This document shows, one piece after another, positions 22,759 through 30,812 of a DNA stretch of 55,864 nt (position 1 is the stretch's first letter; every line of letters begins with the position of its first letter). The DNA is taken from NCBI GenBank assembly GCA_019247775.1, contig JAFBAN010000212.1, positions 1-55,864 of the forward strand. Direction: 5' to 3'. The DNA comes from Chitinophagaceae bacterium (GTDB taxonomy: Bacteria; Bacteroidota; Bacteroidia; Chitinophagales; Chitinophagaceae). The position numbers and the translations under genes are program-made. The notes under the pieces are model-generated. The model saw nothing but the letters and a program-made list of their open reading frames with translations, made no database searches and was not told where the DNA came from.

Positions 22759-23508
22759 ATGGCAGTATCCGATCAACATACCATGGCTCCGTTAAAAGCA
22801 ATGATCTTTGCCGCAGGCCTGGGATCGCGGCTTAAACCCTGGACGGACCATCATCCCAAAGCCCTGGCCGTCGTAAACGGAAAATCGCTGCTGCAACGCA
22901 ATGTTGAATACCTGCAGGGTTTCGGCATTACCGAGCTGATCGTGAACGTTCATCATTTTGCATCACAGATCATCGCTGCAATAGCGGACAATAACGGGTG
23001 GGGCAGCAGCATCACCATTTCAGACGAAACCGATGAAGTGCTTGAAACCGGGGGCGGATTGAAAAAAGCCGGGTGGTATTTCAAAGACCCCGCCGATTTT
23101 GTTGTGATGAACGTGGATATACTTACCGATCTGGATCTCGGCGCTATGATCAGCAGGCACCGGCAAAAAGCCCCGCTTGCCACCCTTGCAGTAAGCGAAA
23201 GGCAGACTTCGAGGTATTTCCTGTTCGACAATGACGAACGACTGTCGGGCTGGCGAAATGTAAAGACCGGGGAAGAAAAGATCGCGCGTGATGCCGGCAA
23301 TTTTATCCAAAAAGCATTCAGCGGCATTCATATTATCGATCATTCCATTTTCAGGAAGATGGATCGTGCGGGCAAATTTTCGATGGTTGATGTGTACCTC
23401 GATCTCGCGAAAGACAATGTGATCCGCTCCTTCGACCATACCGGCGCCCGACTGATCGATGTCGGCAAACCCGAAAGCCTCGAGCTTGCAGCGCAGTTTT
23501 TTAAGTAG
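22759..23508 (+). CDS. MurU-like NDP-sugar nucleotidyltransferase
   Basis: The 249-aa protein is a nucleotidyltransferase with the signature MIFAAGLGSRLKPWTDHHPK near residue 15, GFGITELIVNVHH, TDEVLETGGGLKKAG and VMNVDILTDLDL. It resembles MurU, which turns MurNAc-1-phosphate into UDP-MurNAc after AmgK. One base separates it from the kinase/RapZ gene, so the two act in sequence. I keep the ATG at 22759; a second ATG (MAPLKAM) nine codons on is also plausible. Confidence 0.85.
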   Translation: MAVSDQHTMAPLKAMIFAAGLGSRLKPWTDHHPKALAVVNGKSLLQRNVEYLQGFGITELIVNVHHFASQIIAAIADNNGWGSSITISDETDEVLETGGGLKKAGWYFKDPADFVVMNVDILTDLDLGAMISRHRQKAPLATLAVSERQTSRYFLFDNDERLSGWRNVKTGEEKIARDAGNFIQKAFSGIHIIDHSIFRKMDRAGKFSMVDVYLDLAKDNVIRSFDHTGARLIDVGKPESLELAAQFFK

Positions 23509-23522
23509 CAAAGCATAAGACC

Positions 23523-23608
23523 CATCCCTGCGTACCCTGCGCTCCTTTGCGTTCCCTGCGTTCCAAAATCCGCAACCGCACATATCGCAGAGCCCGCAAA
23601 CAGTCTTG
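23523..23608. repeat. Degraded CGCAGAG-type palindrome
   Basis: The left part has the family words (CCTGCGTACCCTGCG, TTTGCGTTCCCTGCG), while the right part is only weakly complementary. It lies between the convergent ends of the MurU-like gene and the NagX-like gene. Confidence 0.5.
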
Positions 23609-23631
23609 CGTAAACGTCGACTAAAAAACCG

Positions 23632-24783
23632 CTATACCCGGATATAGATCTTCCGCTTATCCAGTATATACACGATCGCCCAATACATTGCTATCATACA
23701 CAATGCATAGACCAGCGATCCCACGCGAAGATCACTCGCAATATTTTTGGTGACATGCTCGTAAAACCAGGGGAAAGGCGAGGTATAAACGGGCTTTCCG
23801 TCAGGGCCCACATGATCCACCCAACGGAGCAGCGCCAGCACCCGCGGCAGAAACCCGCTTAGCACGAATATGAAGAGCGGATTCTTGCCAAACACATCAA
23901 AGAACCGGCTCCAGGCGCCTCGCGCATTTTTGAATTCGATCAGGTAGATCAGTACGCTGAGCGATACGATGGCCAGACCTGTGGTATAGACCACATAACT
24001 GCTCGTCCAGATCTTTTTATTGATAGGGAAACTCAGGTCCCAGATATAACCGGTTAACAGCAATATGGCGCCCGCCACAAAAAGATTGGTAAGCATTTCA
24101 TAGGTCTTGCCTTTCTGCTGAATGTATTGCCCCACAAAAAATCCGAACACCACCTGCACCACTGCGCCTGCCAGGCTCATCAATCCTTCCGGATCGAAAG
24201 GCACGCCTTCGCCTTTGTAGATATGCGTTACGCCGAGTATTTTGATATCGATCGGAGTGCCGAACCAGCCCTGCAGGCTGTAGGGGTCGCCGGGTGCGCC
24301 GGCCATCAGGCAGATCACCCAATAAAGCAACAGCAAAGCCGCACTGATCACGAAAGCGCCTTTTGTTTTAGCATAATAAACGATCACGGAGGCAAAGAAA
24401 TAAGCCAGCGCGATCCGCTGCAATACCCCCAGTATCCGTACATTCTGCCAGACCTTGCCGGCAAGATGGTCTCCATCCCAGCGGATGAACGGACTCCAGT
24501 TAAGGAACAATCCGATGGCAAAGATCAACAGGGTCCGCTTGATCACTTTTTTCCAGAAAACACCGTCCCCCGCCTGCTCAAAACGAGGCATCACAAAAGC
24601 CATGGCATTACCTACTGCAAACAGAAAAAAAGGAAATACCAGGTCGGTGGGTGTGCAGCCATGCCAGGGAGCATGCTCCAGCGGCGAAAAAATATAGGAC
24701 CATGACCCGGGGTTGTTCACCAGTATCATCAGGGCTACGGTGGCGCCTCTGAATACATCGAGGGAGTAATAACGTTCCTTCAT
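23632..24783 (-). CDS. NagX-like heparan-alpha-glucosaminide N-acetyltransferase family membrane protein
   Basis: The 383-aa protein has about ten membrane segments and the family start YYSLDVFRGATVALMILVNN, then APWHGCTPTDLVFPFFLFAV and NVRILGVLQRIALAYF. These mark the DUF5009/HGSNAT-like group, acyltransferases that acetylate amino sugars at the membrane. The conserved His is in WHGCTPTD. It is convergent with the AmgK-like/MurU-like pair, and the neighbourhood points to recycling of amino sugars. Bacterial members are mostly uncharacterised, so the substrate is inferred. Confidence 0.85.
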   Translation of the reverse strand: MKERYYSLDVFRGATVALMILVNNPGSWSYIFSPLEHAPWHGCTPTDLVFPFFLFAVGNAMAFVMPRFEQAGDGVFWKKVIKRTLLIFAIGLFLNWSPFIRWDGDHLAGKVWQNVRILGVLQRIALAYFFASVIVYYAKTKGAFVISAALLLLYWVICLMAGAPGDPYSLQGWFGTPIDIKILGVTHIYKGEGVPFDPEGLMSLAGAVVQVVFGFFVGQYIQQKGKTYEMLTNLFVAGAILLLTGYIWDLSFPINKKIWTSSYVVYTTGLAIVSLSVLIYLIEFKNARGAWSRFFDVFGKNPLFIFVLSGFLPRVLALLRWVDHVGPDGKPVYTSPFPWFYEHVTKNIASDLRVGSLVYALCMIAMYWAIVYILDKRKIYIRV

Positions 24784-24908
24784 GGCAAGTGTTTGGGTAA
24801 TGAAGATAATAAAACCGCCGAGGATATTGCTGTATGCTTCAGTACAATTGCTATTATTTAACTGAAAGCGGCCTATTGCAGTTTAACATCCCGGATACCG
24901 TTTTCTTA

Positions 24909-25049
24909 GTAATGGTACGGTTTGAATACTGAGGCCTGGCTGACCGCAAAGACGCCGAGGCGCAAAGGAACGCGAAGGAAGTCCCCGGTGCCCCTTGCGT
25001 ATCATTGCGTCTTGGCGTCTTTGCGGTTAAATTCAAACTGTACCATTAC
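24909..25049. repeat. Nested palindrome upstream of rfbB
   Basis: The outer arms 24909-24927 and 25031-25049 are complementary with one mismatch (core GTAATGGTAC). Inside them the 14-bp arms 24943-24956 and 25014-25027 (ACCGCAAAGACGCC) are perfect, and the sequence between continues to pair in part. The inner part belongs to the CGCAGAG-type family. The 337-bp gap 24784-25120 otherwise holds only the rfbB promoter. Confidence 0.75.
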
Positions 25050-25065
25050 CGTTTTCTTTATAATA

Positions 25066-25096
25066 TTGTCAACCGCAGCATTAATAAGTACTTTTG
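25066..25096 (+). promoter_or_regulatory. Promoter of the rfbBCA operon
   Basis: TTG at 25066-25068 and TACTTTTG at 25089-25096 are 20 nt apart, a good match to the Bacteroidota consensus, with the ATG 24 nt after the -7 box. Confidence 0.6.
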
Positions 25097-25120
25097 TTAC
25101 CATAATTTTTGTCCAGGCTT

Positions 25121-26173
25121 ATGAGTAAGCATATCATGATCACCGGCGGGGCCGGATTTATCGGATCGCATGTGGTTAGGCTGTTTGTGCGCAAATACCC
25201 GCAATACACTATTATCAACCTGGATGCGCTTACCTATGCCGGTAACCTGGAAAACCTGAAAGACATTGAATCGGCGCCCAACTACCGGTTCGTAAAAGCC
25301 GATATACTCAACCAGGCCGGGCTGGAAAAAATATTCGATGAGTACGGAATTACCGATATCATCCACCTGGCCGCCGAATCGCATGTTGACCGCTCCATCG
25401 TTTCGCCGCTGGATTTTGTGTACACCAATATCATCGGCACCGTAAACCTGCTGAATACCGCCCGGCATAAATGGGCGGAACCCGCCGGACACCTGTTCTA
25501 TCATGTATCCACCGATGAAGTATTCGGCAGCCTGGGCGAAAAAGGATTTTTTTCGGAGACAAGTCCTTACGCACCCAACTCGCCGTACTCGGCCAGCAAA
25601 GCATCATCGGATCACTTTGTGAGGGCTTACCACGAAACCTATCACCTCGATACCATTGTTTCGAACTGTTCTAATAATTATGGTCCCAATCATTTCCCCG
25701 AAAAGCTGATCCCGCTATTCATCAACAATATCATTCAACGTAAGCCGTTGCCGGTATACGGCGATGGGAAGTTCACCCGCGACTGGCTCTATGTAAAGGA
25801 CCATGCCCGGGCCATCGATCTTGTATTTCACAACGGGAAGCCCGGAGAAACCTATAATATCGGCGGATTCAACGAATGGAAAAATATTGACCTGGTAAAA
25901 CTGCTGTGTACCTTAATGGATGTAAAGCTTGGTCGCGCTGCGGGTGATAGTGAGCAGCTCATCACCTATGTAAAGGACCGCCCCGGCCACGACCGCCGGT
26001 ACGCGATCGACGCCACAAAGATCAGTTCTGAATTGGGCTGGAAACCGAGTGTCACATTTGAACAGGGCCTGAGCGAAACGATCGACTGGTACCTGAACAA
26101 CACAGAATGGCTGAACCATGTGACCAGCGGCAGCTATCAAACCTATTATGAATCCATGTACGCCAACCGCTGA
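25121..26173 (+). CDS. rfbB: dTDP-glucose 4,6-dehydratase
   Basis: The 350-aa enzyme converts dTDP-glucose to dTDP-4-keto-6-deoxyglucose. It has the NAD-binding GGAGFIGSHVVRLF at the start, HLAAESHVDRSI, HVSTDEVFGSLG with the catalytic Thr-Asp-Glu and YSASKASSDHFVRAY with Tyr-x3-Lys. The ATG at 25121 is chosen over a TTG four codons upstream because it directly precedes the nucleotide-binding strand. It is the first gene of a three-gene deoxysugar operon, with 2-nt and 1-nt spacings to the next genes. Confidence 0.97.
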   Translation: MSKHIMITGGAGFIGSHVVRLFVRKYPQYTIINLDALTYAGNLENLKDIESAPNYRFVKADILNQAGLEKIFDEYGITDIIHLAAESHVDRSIVSPLDFVYTNIIGTVNLLNTARHKWAEPAGHLFYHVSTDEVFGSLGEKGFFSETSPYAPNSPYSASKASSDHFVRAYHETYHLDTIVSNCSNNYGPNHFPEKLIPLFINNIIQRKPLPVYGDGKFTRDWLYVKDHARAIDLVFHNGKPGETYNIGGFNEWKNIDLVKLLCTLMDVKLGRAAGDSEQLITYVKDRPGHDRRYAIDATKISSELGWKPSVTFEQGLSETIDWYLNNTEWLNHVTSGSYQTYYESMYANR

Positions 26174-26175
26174 TT

Positions 26176-26733
26176 ATGAAGATCGAACAGACGAGTATAG
26201 AAGGCTGCTTCCTGGTGCACGATAGCGTTTTTGGAGATGAACGCGGCTCATTTTTCGAAAGCTATAACCGGCAACGTTTTTTTGAGAAAACAGGACTGGA
26301 TATCGATTTTGTGCAGGACAACCAATCCTGGTCGCAAAAAGGAACATTGCGGGGATTACATTTTCAGCATGGCGATGCAGCCCAGGCCAAACTGGTGCGG
26401 GTATTAAAAGGTAATGTGCTGGATGTAGCAGTGGATCTGCGGCAGCATAGTGAAACATTCGGGCAGCATATCGCCATCGAATTATCCGGCGATAGCCATA
26501 CACAGTTGTTCGTACCCCGGGGGTTTGCACATGGATTCGTAGTGTTGAGCGACACGGCGGTGTTTTTCTATAAATGCGATAACTACTATAACAGGTTACT
26601 GGAAGGCGGGATCATTTACAACGATGCCGATCTCGCCATCGACTGGAAGCTGGATGCGGCCGAATTGATACTGTCTGATAAAGACAGGGCGCTGCCTGCT
26701 TTGAAAAGTTGTATCGACACCTTAAATTTCTGA
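26176..26733 (+). CDS. rfbC: dTDP-4-dehydrorhamnose 3,5-epimerase
   Basis: The 185-aa cupin enzyme inverts C3 and C5 of the 4-keto sugar. It has [31 protein letters not shown] with the catalytic His in [25 protein letters not shown] and [14 protein letters not shown]. The length is normal. It lies between rfbB and rfbA with only 1-2 nt spacings. Confidence 0.96.
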   Translation: MKIEQTSIEGCFLVHDSVFGDERGSFFESYNRQRFFEKTGLDIDFVQDNQSWSQKGTLRGLHFQHGDAAQAKLVRVLKGNVLDVAVDLRQHSETFGQHIAIELSGDSHTQLFVPRGFAHGFVVLSDTAVFFYKCDNYYNRLLEGGIIYNDADLAIDWKLDAAELILSDKDRALPALKSCIDTLNF

Positions 26734-26734
26734 T

Positions 26735-27598
26735 ATGAAAGGTATTGTTCTCGCAGGCGGTTCGGGTACCAGGCTTTATCCCATCACAAAAGGGATCAGC
26801 AAACAGCTGATGCCGGTGTATGATAAGCCCATGATCTATTATCCCCTGTCGGTGCTGATGCTGGCCGGGATACATGAGATCCTTATCATCACCACGCCGG
26901 AAGACAGCCAGCAATTTCAGCGCCTGCTGGGCAATGGCTCCGAGATCGGCTGCCGCTTCGAATATGCGGTGCAGGTCGTACCCAACGGACTGGCGCAGGC
27001 ATTTGTGATAGGGAGGGAATTCATCGGAAAGGATAAAGTGGCATTGATACTGGGCGACAATATTTTTTATGGTGCGGGTTTCAGTAAGCTGGTGCAGTCT
27101 TTCAATGATGTGAACGGAGCCGCAGTATTCGCCTATGAAGTGAATGACCCGGAGCGCTATGGCGTGGTGGAATTCGACGCTCATAATAAAGCAGTTTCAA
27201 TTGAAGAGAAACCTGCTAAGCCCAAATCGAATTATGCAGTACCGGGCCTGTATTTTTATGACAATACCGTGGTAGATATCGCAGCCCGCATCAAGCCCTC
27301 GCTGCGCGGCGAATACGAGATCACCGATGTGAACCGCGCTTACCTCGAACAGGGAAAACTGCAGGTGGGTATTATGAACCGGGGCACAGCCTGGCTGGAT
27401 ACGGGCACGTTCGACTCTTTTGCCGATGCCTGCGAATTTGTGCGGGTGATCGAAAAACGCCAAAGCCGGAAAGTGGGTTGTATAGAGGAAGTAGCCTACC
27501 GCATGGGCTTTATCGATCATGACCAGTTGCTGAAACTGGCCGATAATTACGCCAAAAGCGGTTACGGTGAGTACCTGCGGCGCATCAGACCCAGCTGA
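26735..27598 (+). CDS. rfbA: Glucose-1-phosphate thymidylyltransferase
   Basis: The 287-aa enzyme makes dTDP-glucose from glucose-1-phosphate and dTTP. It has the signature [20 protein letters not shown], then [55 protein letters not shown] and WLDTGTFDS. The length matches RmlA. The order B-C-A lacks rfbD (the final 4-reductase). The next gene is a regulator, so the operon seems to end here. Confidence 0.97.
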   Translation: MKGIVLAGGSGTRLYPITKGISKQLMPVYDKPMIYYPLSVLMLAGIHEILIITTPEDSQQFQRLLGNGSEIGCRFEYAVQVVPNGLAQAFVIGREFIGKDKVALILGDNIFYGAGFSKLVQSFNDVNGAAVFAYEVNDPERYGVVEFDAHNKAVSIEEKPAKPKSNYAVPGLYFYDNTVVDIAARIKPSLRGEYEITDVNRAYLEQGKLQVGIMNRGTAWLDTGTFDSFADACEFVRVIEKRQSRKVGCIEEVAYRMGFIDHDQLLKLADNYAKSGYGEYLRRIRPS

Positions 27599-27644
27599 TT
27601 TTTATCACAGCGAACAAACTCCGTTCATTATTGTTGTTGGCGGT

Positions 27645-28529
27645 ATGAATGCTTTCACCATAAAAGATCTCGAGAATCTTTCAGGTATCAAAGCGCATAC
27701 CATCCGGATCTGGGAGCAGCGTTATTCCTTTCTGAACCCGAAGCGCACGGAAACGAATATCCGCTACTATTCCAACCAGGAGTTGCAGACCCTGCTGAAT
27801 ATCGCGCTGCTTAACAGGTACGGGTTCAAGATCTCACATATCGATCGCATGACAGTGGCCGAGATCGATGAGCGGGTACTGGCGCTATCGGAGCCCGATG
27901 CCCAGCAGGAGCGACTGATCAACAGCCTGCTGAACAGTATGGTGGAATTGAAAATGGATGAGCTGGAAAGAACGCTCGACCGTCAGGTCGCTTCCCGCGG
28001 AATCGAGAAAGCCATTCTCCAGGTTATTTTCCCTTTTCTCGAGCGTATCGGCATACTCTGGCTCACGCATCATATCCAGCCGGCGCAGGAACACCTGGTC
28101 AGTAATATCATCCGGCAGAAATTGCTGGTAGGCATTGAAGCCCTGCCGGCAAAATATGGGCAGTCATCCGCCCTGCTTTTTCTTCCAGAAGGCGAACATC
28201 ATGAGCTGGGCTTACTTTATGTGTATTATCTTCTGAAGAAGAAAGGCGTCCGGGTCTGGTATCTGGGCGCGGATACGCCGCTGACAGAACTTGAATTCCT
28301 GGTGCGGATAAAGCATCCTAATTTTCTGTACATGCATCTCACATCGGTGGTTCACAGTTTCGACCTCGGAAAATTCATGCAGCAACTGCATAAAAAATTG
28401 CCTGCAACATCCGTCGTCATCTCAGGGCCGATGATACAATCCTATAAAAAGAAGTTGCCAGCGAACATCAGCATGAAAAGATCGCTGACCGATGTGATGG
28501 ATTTTCTGTCTGCAGCCCGTTCTGTTTAA
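27645..28529 (+). CDS. CarH/LitR-like B12-binding MerR-family regulator
   Basis: The 294-aa protein has a MerR helix-turn-helix at residues 4-70 (FTIKDLENLSGIKAHTIRIW), then a helical bundle and a cobalamin-binding domain. The helical cap motif W-x9-E-H is intact (W139, E149-H150), as is the B12 lower-ligand motif E184-x-H186-x-x-G189. CarH/LitR proteins bind adenosylcobalamin in the dark, repress carotenoid genes and let go in light. Here the residue after W139 is Leu; in Thermus CarH it is, as I recall, the His that ligates cobalt after illumination. The ATG at 27645 is chosen; the longer frame overlaps rfbA. It sits directly upstream of the ECF sigma gene and the carotenoid operon. Confidence 0.88.
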   Translation: MNAFTIKDLENLSGIKAHTIRIWEQRYSFLNPKRTETNIRYYSNQELQTLLNIALLNRYGFKISHIDRMTVAEIDERVLALSEPDAQQERLINSLLNSMVELKMDELERTLDRQVASRGIEKAILQVIFPFLERIGILWLTHHIQPAQEHLVSNIIRQKLLVGIEALPAKYGQSSALLFLPEGEHHELGLLYVYYLLKKKGVRVWYLGADTPLTELEFLVRIKHPNFLYMHLTSVVHSFDLGKFMQQLHKKLPATSVVISGPMIQSYKKKLPANISMKRSLTDVMDFLSAARSV

Positions 28530-28587
28530 TATTCGCCTCTTAAAAAGATTTTCGGTTAAACATTTTGCATAAATCCTGCCCGGATAG

Positions 28588-28618
28588 TTGACGATCAGTT
28601 TTGTTCTGTTTAATTTTG
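28588..28618 (+). promoter_or_regulatory. Promoter of the ECF sigma/carotenoid operon
   Basis: TTG (28588-28590) and TAATTTTG (28611-28618) are 20 nt apart, a full Bacteroidota match. The ATG follows 21 nt after the -7 box. The -7 box overlaps the inverted repeat at 28606-28638. Confidence 0.65.
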
Positions 28619-28638
28619 GGCTATTAATCGTTAAACAG
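28606..28638. promoter_or_regulatory. Candidate CarH-type operator at the carotenoid promoter
   Basis: CTGTTTAA (28606-28613) and TTAAACAG (28631-28638) form perfect 8-bp arms with a 17-nt spacer covering the -7 box and start region. The same half-site occurs twice upstream: CTGTTTAA at 28522-28529, spanning the regulator's stop codon, and TTAAACA at 28556-28562. Repression from here would block polymerase. Assignment to the adjacent MerR regulator is inference. Confidence 0.5.
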
Positions 28639-28639
28639 A

Positions 28640-29152
28640 ATGTCGACCCTGGAATTCAATAAAATGCTGGAACGCAATGCAGAATCCCTGCGCCCTTTTG
28701 CCATTACCCTCACCCGTGATCATGAAGAAGCCAGGGACCTGTTCCAGGAAACACTATACCGGGCATTGGCCAATAAGGACAAATACCAGGTCGGCACCAA
28801 TATCAGGGCCTGGTTGTACACCATCATGCGGAATATCTTTATCAATAGCTATCGCCGCAAAGCCAAACGGGCTGCCATAATCAGCAGCGCGCCGCTGGAT
28901 CATCATCTGTTGACGGGGCAATACACGGCTGCCGATGACGCGATGGGCCGGCTGCAGCTGAAGGAAATACAGGGCGCCATTCATGCACTGCCAGAATTGT
29001 TCCGGTATCCGTTCCAGCTGTATTTTGAAGGGTACAGGTACAACGAGATCGCTGACTTGCTGCACGAGCCGCTGGGTACTGTTAAGAGCAGGATCCATTT
29101 TGCGCGTAAATTGTTGAAAGCGCGGGTTGACCGTTATGGAGAATTCTGCTAA
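28640..29152 (+). CDS. ECF-type sigma factor of the carotenoid operon
   Basis: The 170-aa protein has ECF region 2 (about residues 10-80, with LTRDHEEARDLFQETLYRAL and NIRAWLYTIMRNIFINSYRR) and region 4 (about 110-165, with HALPELFRYPFQLYFEGYRY and LLHEPLGTVKSRIHFARKLL). No anti-sigma gene is adjacent. It is the first gene of the carotenoid operon; crtI begins 18 nt after its stop. Together with the CarH-like protein it suggests light control by two layers, as in the CarQ logic of myxobacteria, but the genes differ. Confidence 0.93.
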   Translation: MSTLEFNKMLERNAESLRPFAITLTRDHEEARDLFQETLYRALANKDKYQVGTNIRAWLYTIMRNIFINSYRRKAKRAAIISSAPLDHHLLTGQYTAADDAMGRLQLKEIQGAIHALPELFRYPFQLYFEGYRYNEIADLLHEPLGTVKSRIHFARKLLKARVDRYGEFC

Positions 29153-29170
29153 TTTTCTGCCACTGCTGTT

Positions 29171-30658
29171 TTGAAAAGAAAACTCATTGTAATCGGAAGC
29201 GGTTTCGCGGGCCTTTCGGCTGCCTCTTTCATGGCGAAAGCCGGATGGGAAGTGACCGTGATCGAAAAACACCAGACACCCGGCGGCAGGGCCAGGCAAT
29301 TTAAAGCGGAAGGCTTTGTATTCGATATGGGCCCTAGTTGGTATTGGATGCCCGAAGTGTTTGAACGGTATTTTAACCTGTTCGGCAGAAATGTAACCGA
29401 TTTTTATAACCTGCAGCGTCTCGATCCTTCCTACCGCATTTATGGGAGCGATGACTGCATGGATGTGCCGGCAGATTTCACAGCACTTCAGCAATTGTTC
29501 GATTCATTGGAGCCCGGCAGCGGCGCCCGCCTTGAAAAATTTCTTGCTGAAGCTGCTTTCAAGTACAAGGTGGGAATGGGTAAACTGGTTTTCAAGCCAG
29601 GGAGGTCGGTCAGGGAGTTCTTCGACAAAGACCTGGCCGCGGGAATTTTCCGTCTCGATGTTTTTAGTTCCATGCGCTCCCATGTGGCGAAATATTTTTC
29701 TCATCCCCGGCTGCGTGAGCTGATGGAATTCCCGGTATTATTTCTCGGCGCTATGCCCGACAAGATCCCCGCCCTGTACAGCCTGATGAATTTTGCCGAT
29801 ATCAAAGGCGGCACCTGGTACCCCGAAGGAGGCATGTACAGTATCGTCAGGGCCATGTATGAGCTGGCGCTGGATCTGGGCGTCCAGTTCAGGTTCGGTG
29901 AGGAAGTAACGCAGATTTCGGTCGGTCTCGATGCCGTGAACGGTGTCGTTACCCGTTCCGATTTTGTTGACCATCACTACTATAAAGCAGATGCCGTGAT
30001 CGGCGGCGCCGATTATCATCATATCGAAACCAGCCTGCTGCCGGCATCTCATCGCAGTTATTCAGACAGGTACTGGAAGAAAAGGGTGATGGCGCCCGGC
30101 TGTCTGTTGTATTATGTGGGACTAAATAAAAAACTTTCAAACCTTTCGCATCATTCATTGTTTTTCGATACTTCTTTTGAACAGCATGGGCGGGAGATAT
30201 ATGAGAGCAGGCAATGGCCTTCGGATCCGTTGTTTTACGTAAGCGCGCCTTCAGTAACAGATCCAGCCTGTGCACCGCCGGGCCACGAGAACCTGTTCTT
30301 CCTGATACCGGTGGCTGCCGGATTGGAGCAGGACACGGAAGAACGCCGCGAGCATTATTTCCGGCAGATCGTAAGCCGGATGGAAAAAAAACTGGGTCAG
30401 CCGATCGCCCAACATATCGTGTACAGGAAAACCTTTGCTAACAGCGATTTCGTACATGAGTACAATGCATTCCGGGGCAATGCCTACGGACTGGCCAATA
30501 CGCTCCGGCAGACTGCTTTTTTTAAGCCTTCCTGCCGCAGCAAAAAACTGGATAATCTTTTTTACACCGGCCAGCTAACGGTACCCGGCCCCGGCGTTCC
30601 GCCGAGCCTGATCAGTGGCGAAGTGGTGGCGGGGGAAGTGGTGAAGGCCTTCGGCTAG
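29171..30658 (+). CDS. crtI: Phytoene desaturase (CrtI)
   Basis: The 495-aa flavoenzyme turns phytoene into lycopene. It has the FAD-binding GSGFAGLSAASFMAKAG at the N-terminus, GGRARQFKAEGFVFDMGPSW (the substrate and FAD region) and the C-terminal GPGVPPSLISGEVVAGEV. The start is TTG at 29171: the FAD-binding strand begins at residue 4, and no ATG is available before it. It is the first enzyme gene after the sigma factor. Its stop codon falls in the first unit of the heptamer array that follows. Confidence 0.93.
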   Translation: MKRKLIVIGSGFAGLSAASFMAKAGWEVTVIEKHQTPGGRARQFKAEGFVFDMGPSWYWMPEVFERYFNLFGRNVTDFYNLQRLDPSYRIYGSDDCMDVPADFTALQQLFDSLEPGSGARLEKFLAEAAFKYKVGMGKLVFKPGRSVREFFDKDLAAGIFRLDVFSSMRSHVAKYFSHPRLRELMEFPVLFLGAMPDKIPALYSLMNFADIKGGTWYPEGGMYSIVRAMYELALDLGVQFRFGEEVTQISVGLDAVNGVVTRSDFVDHHYYKADAVIGGADYHHIETSLLPASHRSYSDRYWKKRVMAPGCLLYYVGLNKKLSNLSHHSLFFDTSFEQHGREIYESRQWPSDPLFYVSAPSVTDPACAPPGHENLFFLIPVAAGLEQDTEERREHYFRQIVSRMEKKLGQPIAQHIVYRKTFANSDFVHEYNAFRGNAYGLANTLRQTAFFKPSCRSKKLDNLFYTGQLTVPGPGVPPSLISGEVVAGEVVKAFG

Positions 30659-30805
30659 TCTGGAGTTTGGAGTCTGGAGTCTGGAGTATTGTTTTAGTGC
30701 AGGCTGAGGTTAATTAGGTTTAATATAGGTATTCGAAAATAATATGTTTGTGAGTTGCGGGCTGGAGACAAACTACTCCAGACTCCAGACTCCAGACTCC
30801 AAACT
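30657..30805. repeat. Heptamer-array palindrome between crtI and crtB
   Basis: A left arm of AGTCTGG/AGTTTGG units (30657-30688) and a complementary right arm (about 30774-30805) enclose an 85-nt AT-rich loop. It starts at the crtI stop and ends 7 nt before the crtB ATG. As RNA it could fold into a 32-bp hairpin inside the operon. A possible -7 box lies in the loop. Confidence 0.8.
30743..30750 (+). promoter_or_regulatory. Possible internal promoter (-7 box) ahead of crtB
   Basis: TATGTTTG fits TAnnTTTG and lies in the loop of the heptamer palindrome, 62 nt before the crtB start. There is no clear -33 TTG. Confidence 0.3.
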
Positions 30806-30812
30806 CACCCCT

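Noticed and set aside
30744..30812. N-terminal extension of phytoene synthase
   Set aside because: The extra residues only translate the heptamer repeat; the family start fits the ATG at 30813.
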